Below are positions 57,287-64,000 of a DNA stretch of 64,000 bases, piece by piece (position 1 is the first letter of the stretch; every line of letters starts with the position of its first letter). The stretch is from assembly GCF_000753865.1 (NCBI RefSeq), contig NZ_JQFW01000006.1:165779-229778 (forward strand), given 5' to 3'. Under the pieces are notes generated by a model that saw only the letters and a program-made list of their open reading frames with translations, was not told the origin of the DNA and ran no database searches. Position numbers and translations under genes: made by a program. The stretch comes from Alteromonas sp. LOR. Lineage in GTDB: Bacteria > Pseudomonadota > Gammaproteobacteria > Enterobacterales > Alteromonadaceae.

Positions 57287-59383
57287 ATGAATACAATTCT
57301 GGTTACAACCAGCCGCGGTCTCGACGAACTACTTAAACAAGAAGTGCTCACTTTGTGCCCTGAGGCACAAATAAAGCAGGCTCCTGGTATGCTTCAGCTC
57401 GAGGGCTCTAAAGAAGACGCCTATAAACTTTGCTTATGGTCGCGACTGGCTAACCGAGTAATTTGGGTTTTGGCATCGGGTAAAGCAAATAATGCCGAAA
57501 GCCTTTACGATACGGCAATGACTGTAGATTGGCAGATGCAAATGGACTCCAGGCATACGCTGTCTGTCCAATTTGTGGGAACCAACTTTGCGATCAAAAA
57601 CACCCAGTTTGGGGCTGTTCGTATTAAAGATGCCATAGTTGATACGTTTGTTGAAGAAGGCTTGGCAAGGCCATCTGTTGAGCGCAGACACCCTGACATT
57701 TCCGTTTACGCCCGCTTGCAACGTGACAACGTTATTATCGGCATAGATTTAGCGGGGGCGAGCTTGCATCAACGTGCATACCGACAAGAAGCGGGTGATG
57801 CGCCACTTAAAGAGCATATTGCTTGCGCCATGCTGATGCGAAGCGGATGGACTGAAAACACCGATGCGCCATTAGTCGATTTAATGTGCGGCTCGGGCAC
57901 TATCGCTATTGAGGCTGCGTATATCGCGCGCAATATCGCCCCGGGGATCAAACGTTCATACTGGGGTTTCACCAAGTGGTTAGGTCACGAAGAGAGTACG
58001 TGGGACAACCTTGTTGATGACGCCTTAGACAATCAAAAGCCTTCTACTAGCGGTATCTATGCTGCCGATTTTAGCCGTAAAATGATTTCAATTGCAAAAG
58101 CCAATGCTGATTTTGCGGGGGTTTACAACGATATTGGCTTTAGTCAGCAAGATGCCACCAAATCATCACCACCTATCGCTACACCAGGGTACATTGTGTC
58201 AAACCCGCCCTACGGTGAGCGATTAGGGGAACTGACGTCTCTTATTCCGTTATTCAGTGAATGGGGCAAGCGCTTTAAAGAAGCGTGGAAAGGCTGGCAT
58301 GTGTCTCTTTTAAGCAGTAACCGAGACTTGTTGCGAGTACTTAAGCTGCGCGCGAGCAAAGACTACGCAATGAATAACGGTAAGCTAGAGTGTCGTTTAG
58401 CTAACTATGTGTTAAACGAAGAAAATACCGTTCAGTTTAGCGAAGACACCGGTAACCATGAATTTGCAAATCGCCTTAAGAAAAACCTTAAAAAGCTTAA
58501 GCCGTGGCTTAAAAACGCAGATACAAACTGCTATCGCATTTATGACGCTGACTTGCCTGACTACAACGTGGCCGTGGATAAGTATGGCGATTGGTTAGTG
58601 GTACAAGAGTACGCTCCCCCTAAGACAGTATCAGAAGATAAGGCGCGCAGACGCCTTCAAGAAGTGCTATTGCATTTACCCGCAGTAACGGGCATTGCGC
58701 CTAAAAACATTGTGTTAAAAGTGCGTAGCCAGCAAAAAGGCACTAAGCAATACGAAAAATTCAATCAGTCTGGCGATATGATGGAAGTGTATGAGAACGG
58801 CGCACGTTTCTTGGTAAACCTGACGGATTACTTAGATACCGGTTTGTTCTTAGACCATCGCGATACCCGCCAGATTGTTATGAATATGGCCAAGGGCAAA
58901 GACGTGCTTAATCTGTTTTCTTATACGGGCAGCGTGTCTGTATTTGCGGCAAAGGGGGGCGCGAAATCAGTCACCACCGTGGATATGTCGAATACCTATC
59001 TGGATTGGGCGAAGAAAAATGTAGCGCTTAATAAGCTTGATGGGCCTCACGCGTTTGTTCAGGCTGACTGTACAACCTGGTTGGCCGATCACAAAGGTAA
59101 GTACGACCTGATATTTATCGACCCACCTTCGTTTTCTAATTCCAAGCGCATGAGCAATACATGGGACGTTCAGCGCGACCATGTGGATATGCTGACACGG
59201 GCAAAAGCCTGTTTAAATGAAAACGGTACAGTTATCTTTTCTAACAACAAGCGCGGGTTTAAACTTGATACCCAAGCCCTTGAAGCCCTTGGTTTTGGTA
59301 TTGAGAATATTACGTCAAAGACCATTCCTGAAGACTTTGCCAGAAAGGGTAAAATTCATCAGTGCTGGACATTACAGTCGTGA
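57287..59383 (+). CDS. rlmL: Bifunctional 23S rRNA methyltransferase RlmKL
   Basis: The 698-residue protein carries an N-terminal THUMP domain and the RlmL module (LVDLMCGSGTIAIEAA, SNPPYGERLG) for m2G2445. The C-terminal RlmK module (VLNLFSYTGSVSVFAA, FIDPPSFSNSKR) is for m7G2069. Both sites are in 23S rRNA domain V. The length equals the E. coli RlmKL class (702). The stop overlaps the start of the glutaredoxin-like gene. Confidence 0.96.
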   Translation: MNTILVTTSRGLDELLKQEVLTLCPEAQIKQAPGMLQLEGSKEDAYKLCLWSRLANRVIWVLASGKANNAESLYDTAMTVDWQMQMDSRHTLSVQFVGTNFAIKNTQFGAVRIKDAIVDTFVEEGLARPSVERRHPDISVYARLQRDNVIIGIDLAGASLHQRAYRQEAGDAPLKEHIACAMLMRSGWTENTDAPLVDLMCGSGTIAIEAAYIARNIAPGIKRSYWGFTKWLGHEESTWDNLVDDALDNQKPSTSGIYAADFSRKMISIAKANADFAGVYNDIGFSQQDATKSSPPIATPGYIVSNPPYGERLGELTSLIPLFSEWGKRFKEAWKGWHVSLLSSNRDLLRVLKLRASKDYAMNNGKLECRLANYVLNEENTVQFSEDTGNHEFANRLKKNLKKLKPWLKNADTNCYRIYDADLPDYNVAVDKYGDWLVVQEYAPPKTVSEDKARRRLQEVLLHLPAVTGIAPKNIVLKVRSQQKGTKQYEKFNQSGDMMEVYENGARFLVNLTDYLDTGLFLDHRDTRQIVMNMAKGKDVLNLFSYTGSVSVFAAKGGAKSVTTVDMSNTYLDWAKKNVALNKLDGPHAFVQADCTTWLADHKGKYDLIFIDPPSFSNSKRMSNTWDVQRDHVDMLTRAKACLNENGTVIFSNNKRGFKLDTQALEALGFGIENITSKTIPEDFARKGKIHQCWTLQS

Positions 59384-59613
59384 AGATAGTGTTTTATACC
59401 GGCCCCCAGTGCAGTTTATGTGACTTAGCTGACGTCGAGCTTTCGAAAACCAGCGTGTTTTCGTCGCTAACAGTAGAGAAAGTAAATATAAGAGACAGCA
59501 CCGACCTTTATCATCACTATGGTGCACGCATTCCCGTATTAAAACGGGAAGACACAAACAAAGAAATCGGTTGGCCTTTTGACAGTGCCGACCTGGAGGC
59601 ATTTCTGCAGTGA
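59380..59613 (+). CDS. Glutaredoxin-like thiol protein
   Basis: From GTG 59380, overlapping the rlmL stop (GTGA), the protein has 77 residues; a GTG six codons upstream is an alternative. The thioredoxin-fold pattern is clear: VFYTGPQCSLCDLADVEL with a CxxC (CSLC) active site, then the cis-proline-like RIPVLKRED. This resembles the YbbN/glutaredoxin-2-like small DUF836 family. Its redox partner is unknown. It is sandwiched in the rlmKL-uup operon, overlapping both neighbours. Confidence 0.85.
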   Translation: MKIVFYTGPQCSLCDLADVELSKTSVFSSLTVEKVNIRDSTDLYHHYGARIPVLKREDTNKEIGWPFDSADLEAFLQ

Positions 59614-61550
59614 GTATTTTGCAGTTAAAAAATATTACGGTTATTTATGGAAACCCGCCGCTACTAGACGGTATCGAACTTGTTGTACAGCCGAAGGAAA
59701 GGGTGTGCCTTGTGGGTCGAAATGGCAGTGGGAAATCAACGTTAATGAAGGTTATCTCTGGTGACATCATTGCCGACGATGGCCAGCGAATTATTGAGAA
59801 CAACACAGTAATCGCTCGTTTAGAGCAAGACCCGCCGCAAACCACAGACGTCACCTTGTTTGATTACGTGGCAGAGGGATTATCTGACATTGGCGAGACG
59901 CTTAAAGACTATTTTCATCAAACCCGATTGGTTGGTGAAGATCCCAGCGAAGCCAATCTCAACAAATTACAGCGTTTACAAGAAACCTTAGAAGCACGTG
60001 ATGCTTGGCAATTTGAACAACAAATTGAACAAACCCTTACCATGCTTAAACTTGAGCCAGAAACGTCGTTATCGACGCTTTCCGGTGGTTGGAGAAGAAA
60101 AGCGGCGCTGGCACGAGCACTTGTACGTTCGCCTGATCTATTGCTCCTTGATGAGCCGACAAACCACTTAGACATTGAAATGATCAAGTGGCTAGAATCA
60201 AGCTTGAGCAATTACAATGGTGCCATTGTGTTTGTGAGTCATGATCGAGCATTTATTCGTTCTATGGCCACCCGTATTATTGATTTAGACCGCGGCGGCA
60301 TTACCAGCTACCCTGGCAATTACGAAACCTATTTAGAGAAAAAACAGCACGACCTTGAAGTCGAAGCTTCGCAAAACGCTGAGTTTGATAAAAAACTGGC
60401 TCAAGAAGAAGTGTGGATTCGTCAGGGTATTAAAGCGCGTCGCACAAGAAACGAAGGTCGCGTAAGAGCGCTTAAAAAATTACGTGATGAACGCAAGGCG
60501 CGCCGCGCAGTGCAAGGAAGTGCAGTGGTAAACCAGCACCAAGGTGCACGCTCTGGCAAAATGGTCTTCGAAGTTGAAAACCTTTCATACAACATTGGTG
60601 AGCTTTGCATTGTTAAAGATTTGAGCCTGAATGTACTAAGAGGCGACAAGCTAGCGCTTATCGGCCCTAACGGCAGTGGTAAAAGTACGCTCATCAAATT
60701 GCTGCTAGGCGAGCTAGAAGCAAACAGTGGTAACTGCAAGCGAGGTACAAATTTAGAAGTCGCGTACTTCGACCAGCACAGGCATGGTCTTGATTTAGAG
60801 CAGACAGTGATTGACGCTGTGGGCGATGGCAAACGAGATTTAATGGTTAACGGCCACCCCAGACATGTCATCAGTTATTTGCAAGATTATCTCTTTACAC
60901 CAGAGCGTGTAAATGCGCCGGTGAAGTCACTTTCTGGCGGAGAAAAAAATCGCCTTATGCTGGCTAAGCTTATGCTTAAACCCAGCAACCTGTTGGTTCT
61001 CGATGAACCGACTAACGATCTGGATGTTGAAACACTGGAAATGTTAGAAACCCTGCTTAACGAATATACAGGTACTGTGTTACTTGTGAGCCACGATAGG
61101 GAATTTGTGGATAATGTAGCAAATAGCAGCTTAGTATTTGAAGGTGAGGGAAGACTCCGAGAATTTATTGGGGGTTTCACTGACGTTGAAAGCTGGTATA
61201 AAGGGCAGCAGGAAAAACGCCTTCAGATTGAAAAAGAAGAAAAAGCTAAGTCTAGGAATGAAACTAATTCAAGTTCAGATAGTCCTAGTGCTAAGCCTTC
61301 ACCCCGCAAGGCGAAAAAGTTATCATACAAAGACCAACGTGAACTGGAATCACTTCCCGCAGAGCTAGAAAGTCTTGAGGCCGAGCTAGAAGTAATGCAA
61401 GAACAGGTAAATGATCCTGAATTCTTCAAAAAAGACAGTGACACCACTGCAAAAGCATTAGCGCTTTTGGCAGACCAAGAATTATTGTTGTCCCAGAAGT
61501 ATGCGCGCTGGGATGAATTAGAAAGTATGCTGGAAGATAATCAGCAGTAA
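59610..61550 (+). CDS. uup: ABC-F ATPase Uup
   Basis: The 646-residue protein starts at GTG with GGAGG about ten bases upstream and overlaps the glutaredoxin stop by four bases. Two ABC domains carry Walker A (GRNGSGKST; GPNGSGKST), signature motifs (LSGGWRRKAALARAL; LSGGEKNRLMLAKL) and Walker B (LLLLDEPTNHLD; LLVLDEPTNDLD). A linker helix lies between them. The C-terminal coiled coil (about 560-640) is typical of Uup. ABC-F proteins act on ribosomes, and Uup also affects transposon precise excision. Confidence 0.95.
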   Translation: MSILQLKNITVIYGNPPLLDGIELVVQPKERVCLVGRNGSGKSTLMKVISGDIIADDGQRIIENNTVIARLEQDPPQTTDVTLFDYVAEGLSDIGETLKDYFHQTRLVGEDPSEANLNKLQRLQETLEARDAWQFEQQIEQTLTMLKLEPETSLSTLSGGWRRKAALARALVRSPDLLLLDEPTNHLDIEMIKWLESSLSNYNGAIVFVSHDRAFIRSMATRIIDLDRGGITSYPGNYETYLEKKQHDLEVEASQNAEFDKKLAQEEVWIRQGIKARRTRNEGRVRALKKLRDERKARRAVQGSAVVNQHQGARSGKMVFEVENLSYNIGELCIVKDLSLNVLRGDKLALIGPNGSGKSTLIKLLLGELEANSGNCKRGTNLEVAYFDQHRHGLDLEQTVIDAVGDGKRDLMVNGHPRHVISYLQDYLFTPERVNAPVKSLSGGEKNRLMLAKLMLKPSNLLVLDEPTNDLDVETLEMLETLLNEYTGTVLLVSHDREFVDNVANSSLVFEGEGRLREFIGGFTDVESWYKGQQEKRLQIEKEEKAKSRNETNSSSDSPSAKPSPRKAKKLSYKDQRELESLPAELESLEAELEVMQEQVNDPEFFKKDSDTTAKALALLADQELLLSQKYARWDELESMLEDNQQ

Positions 61551-61562
61551 ATAGGATTTTAG

Positions 61563-63320
61563 ATGAAACGAACTCAGCTTGCCGCCGCCGTTCTGTTGGC
61601 AACAGGAAGTGTTTCGGCTTATGCCGCGACTTATTCAGTGACACCTCTTCCGCTACAGGATTCTGCAAGAAGCAATTTTGGTCGCTCTATTGATGAAGCA
61701 GGACAAATGCTAACGATAGCGCAGCTTGAATACAATCCTCCCATCGACGTTGACCAACTGATCGATGGCACCGTTTTCTTCGAAACTTTTGGTCCTTCGC
61801 TGGAAGATGAAGATAGTGCGAGAGAAGGGGTGTTCACTGACTCAGATTACTCCACTATTGTCAGCTATATAATTAGCAACCAAACGTTTCCTCAGATTCA
61901 AAAGCTGACACAGTTTAGAACCTACATTACCGATACAGTAGATGCGGAATTAGTACCTGGGTTAGACGAAATTACCGATAAATTTGATGATTACACTCAA
62001 TCAGTTCGGGTATCGGGCAGAGACAGCCTTAGCGGCAATTATATTGTCGGCGACTCTGGCGGTTTAGTTGTTTTAGATGCCTATGAGAATACTGACGGTG
62101 ATACCATTAATTATACGTACCCAGAGTCTTCACAGCAGGCTTTTGTGCAAGTATCTGGAACGACCAAAGTACTTCCTCCTGTAGATGATACCCTTGGCGG
62201 TTTTGCTTCAGCGCGAGCTATCAACAATAACCTACAAGTAGCTGGATTTAGTACGGTAAGCTTTCAAACCGCTGTTGATGATGCGGTAGCGCGCTGCGAC
62301 GATGATGAAGAGCGCGGTGATATTTCTGTTGACCGCTGTTTATTCAATTTATACACGGGCGAATTTACTGCCCCTCGCGTATCTACGCTTTTTGTGACAG
62401 CACAAAATCCTCCGATTCCAGCCTTTGTGAGCCTGTCAGAAGTTAACGCTACTATCTGGCAACTCGATGTAAACGGCGATGTCATTGACACACAGACGTA
62501 TCCACTAGTAGAAGAGCCTGCCGAGGACAATACCTTTTACCTTTACACCTACGCCTTCGATATTAATGAGCAAGGTATTGCAGTAGGTGAAAGCTTAACC
62601 GGAGATTTTGTTGCTATTACTCGCCCAAATTCATCGGCAAGAGCGGAAAGTGAACGTGTAGCTACCGTATTTAGAGACGGTGAAACTATTGAGTTACTTC
62701 CTCGTGATGAAAATATCATCAGCCAAGCCATTGGTATTAATGATAACAACTGGGTAACCGGTGCAGTGTTGCCGCCATCAAGTACGGCTTCACGCTCTCG
62801 TCTCTTTGTCTACAACTTAGAAACTGAAGAGAAAGCATACCCAGAGGGATTTTTCACTAGCGGTGGCGTAACGCCAAATGCGATTAACAATAATAATATT
62901 GTTGTGGGTAGCGCAGATGTGACAGCGACGAATGAAACCCAGCGTCAAACAACGGCTTTCATGTACAACATTGAAACTGGAGAGTTAATTGATTTAAACG
63001 ATTTAGTGTCTTGTGATAACACCTACGAGCTTGTTGAGGCCGTAGATATTAACGATAACAATGAAATAATTGCTAACGCACGCCTAAGAACTACCAGTAA
63101 GTATATTACTGGCGTAGAAATTTTAGACAGCGCAGGTGAAACTAACGCCGTTGATTCTATTGTTGCGGTTAAACTATCACCGCTATCAAACGGCACAATA
63201 GACGACTGTGAAGTACCAGAAGATGAGCAACCCTATGAAAGACAGGCCGCATCGACAGGGCTATTAGCATTAGGTGGTATGTTGTTAGCTGGATTATTTA
63301 GACGCAGAATTAAACGCTAA
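61563..63320 (+). CDS. DUF3466 family secreted protein with C-terminal anchor
   Basis: The 585-residue protein has a signal peptide (MKRTQLAAAVLLATGSVSAYAA). Repeated beta-propeller-like motifs such as INNNLQVAGF, DINEQGIAVGES, GINDNNWVTGAV and AINNNNIVVGS match the DUF3466 / HAF-repeat pattern. The C-terminus has STGLLALGGMLLAGLF followed by RRRIKR, a hydrophobic helix with basic tail like a GlyGly-CTERM or PEP-CTERM sorting end. Function is unknown. It lies between uup and rmf, 12 bp after uup. Confidence 0.85.
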   Translation: MKRTQLAAAVLLATGSVSAYAATYSVTPLPLQDSARSNFGRSIDEAGQMLTIAQLEYNPPIDVDQLIDGTVFFETFGPSLEDEDSAREGVFTDSDYSTIVSYIISNQTFPQIQKLTQFRTYITDTVDAELVPGLDEITDKFDDYTQSVRVSGRDSLSGNYIVGDSGGLVVLDAYENTDGDTINYTYPESSQQAFVQVSGTTKVLPPVDDTLGGFASARAINNNLQVAGFSTVSFQTAVDDAVARCDDDEERGDISVDRCLFNLYTGEFTAPRVSTLFVTAQNPPIPAFVSLSEVNATIWQLDVNGDVIDTQTYPLVEEPAEDNTFYLYTYAFDINEQGIAVGESLTGDFVAITRPNSSARAESERVATVFRDGETIELLPRDENIISQAIGINDNNWVTGAVLPPSSTASRSRLFVYNLETEEKAYPEGFFTSGGVTPNAINNNNIVVGSADVTATNETQRQTTAFMYNIETGELIDLNDLVSCDNTYELVEAVDINDNNEIIANARLRTTSKYITGVEILDSAGETNAVDSIVAVKLSPLSNGTIDDCEVPEDEQPYERQAASTGLLALGGMLLAGLFRRRIKR

Positions 63321-63695
63321 GGTTCTTATTAATTACTCATTAGTACTTACACGTAATAGTGATTACCTAGTTGCGCACTTCCTTGAAAGTAAATGACGTT
63401 AAAGGCTACTCTTGTTGAGTGGCCTTTTTTATGTCTGTTCATAAATCAAACGTTCATTCGTTCACAAAAAATATGTGCGAAAAAAATTCACAAAACTGTA
63501 AAAATAATTTCATATAAACTTCATTCATTTATTAAATGTCAAGAATTTTAATTTCAAAATTCTCTTGAACCAATTGGCTAAGTGCACTATCTAAGTAATG
63601 TACGCAAAAGATTTTCCGGCACTTTTAATAAATATGATGTAGAGCGCCCGCGAACTGACGTTGTTGTACTTTCAACAAACAGAAGAGGCTAGTCA
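63321..63695. other. AT-rich 375-bp region upstream of rmf
   Basis: It holds a terminator (63400-63430), an AT-rich stretch, an imperfect inverted repeat (CAAGAATTTT at 63540 against AAAATTCTCTTG) and a possible -10 TATGAT at 63633 followed by a GC-rich discriminator (GAGCGCCCG). The rmf promoter must lie here; the exact elements are inferred. Confidence 0.5.
63400..63430 (+). terminator. Intrinsic terminator after DUF3466
   Basis: The stem AAAGGCTACTC/GAGTGGCCTTT (one G-U pair) with loop TTGTT is followed by T. Confidence 0.8.
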
Positions 63696-63872
63696 ATGAA
63701 AAGACAAAAAAGAGATAAAATGACACGTGCACATTCTAAAGGCTATCAAGCTGGTATTAGTGGTCGTGCGAAGGAAAATTGTCCATTTCAGCAGAACGAA
63801 ACCCGTTCACAGTGGTTAGGTGGATGGCGTGAGGCGGTAGAAGATAGGCACTTAGGACTAACTGTAAAATAA
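63696..63872 (+). CDS. rmf: Ribosome modulation factor
   Basis: This small gene encodes 58 residues starting MKRQKRDKMTRAHSKGYQAG, with GRAKENCPF and QWLGGWREA. It aligns along its length with E. coli RMF (55 residues). RMF dimerises 70S ribosomes to inactive 100S particles in stationary phase or stress. The ATG follows AGAAGAGG by seven bases. The order uup-(DUF3466)-rmf fits the family neighbourhood. An IS element begins 46 bp after the stop. Confidence 0.95.
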   Translation: MKRQKRDKMTRAHSKGYQAGISGRAKENCPFQQNETRSQWLGGWREAVEDRHLGLTVK

Positions 63873-63918
63873 TACATTCTCTTTTATACTGATTATGCAA
63901 AAGGAAAAGCCCCTAAAT

Positions 63919-64000
63919 TGAAGTGACCCCATTAAGTTGGACTCATTTCTAAGCGGCAACCAAGGCCTGATTTCGATATTGTATCGGACTCAGGCCTTTT
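63919..64000 (-). mobile_element. IS3-family (IS150-type) insertion sequence, right-hand end, cut by the window
   Basis: From 63919 the sequence TGAAGTGACCCCATTAAGTT continuing GGACT aligns base-for-base in spacing with the IS150 terminal repeat, starting with TG and sharing ACCCATT and GTTGGAC. Inside it the minus strand encodes the end of an OrfB transposase. Only 82 bases are visible; the other end and target duplication lie beyond the window. Confidence 0.75.
63949..64000 (-). CDS. IS3-family OrfB transposase, C-terminal fragment
   Basis: Read on the minus strand, the frame entering at the window edge encodes KGLSPIQYRNQALVAA then TAG. This matches the C-terminus of IS150/IS3-type OrfB integrases, which commonly end in (L)KGLSPxxYR. 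Only 16 codons are visible, and the DDE core lies outside. Confidence 0.7.
   Translation of the reverse strand, partial: KGLSPIQYRNQALVAA

Overview
The window looks like a stretch of chromosome from a marine gammaproteobacterium, most likely an Alteromonas or close Alteromonadales relative. This is inferred from gene content and order: yebR(msrC)-proQ-prc, pyrD-rlmKL-uup-DUF3466-rmf, a CysB of the exact enteric length, a 180-kDa-class NAD-glutamate dehydrogenase, and moderately AT-rich coding sequence. No tRNA, rRNA, CRISPR array, prophage or replication origin was seen. Most of it is conserved housekeeping sequence. The accessory signals are an insertion-sequence end at the right edge, short tandem repeats and a few regulatory candidates.

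Layout. 0-14 kb: a DUF6279 lipoprotein, a DUF4287/DUF5655 protein, a REC-TPR response regulator, a hypothetical protein, the tRNA hydroxylase TrhO, an EF-hand protein and a DEAD-box helicase. These are followed by a two-subunit 3-oxoacid CoA-transferase with a divergent LysR regulator, a membrane-anchored coiled-coil protein, an orphan histidine kinase, CysB and L-serine dehydratase. 14-23 kb: a NUDIX CoA pyrophosphatase overlapping pabB, class I fumarase, RmuC and a large secreted subtilisin-like protease with a GlyGly-CTERM-like tail. 23.5-27.4 kb: a branched-chain 2-oxoacid dehydrogenase operon (E1 alpha, E1 beta, E2, no E3). 27.6-31.2 kb: rlmJ, a eukaryotic-like protein kinase and tesB, tightly packed. 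31.3-33.6 kb: a gamma carbonic anhydrase, a probable minus-strand sRNA and an aminotransferase. 33.8-43.9 kb: a SIMPL protein, msrC, a small acidic protein, proQ, prc, two sodium-coupled transporters, pepN and DUF2835. 44.2-51.1 kb: a four-gene envelope cluster (DUF1302 barrel, DUF1329 LolA-like protein, YCF48 propeller, RND/MMPL pump). 51.3-63.9 kb: NAD-GDH, pyrD, rlmKL, a glutaredoxin-like protein, uup, DUF3466 and rmf. The window ends inside an IS3-family (IS150-type) element.

How the genes work together. Several units serve amino-acid and acyl-CoA catabolism: the BKD complex, the CoA-transferase, L-serine dehydratase, NAD-GDH, the aminotransferase, TesB and fumarase. RNA and ribosome functions are also prominent: TrhO, DEAD helicase, RlmJ, RlmKL, ProQ, Uup and RMF. 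The DUF1302-DUF1329-YCF48-RND cluster is the best candidate for a poorly described multi-protein system, plausibly moving a hydrophobic molecule across the envelope. The best new non-coding candidate is a ~100-nt minus-strand RNA at about 31964-32066, with a strong terminator and a good -10 box. At the right edge the IS has inserted 46 bp downstream of rmf, apparently within the loop of the rmf terminator.
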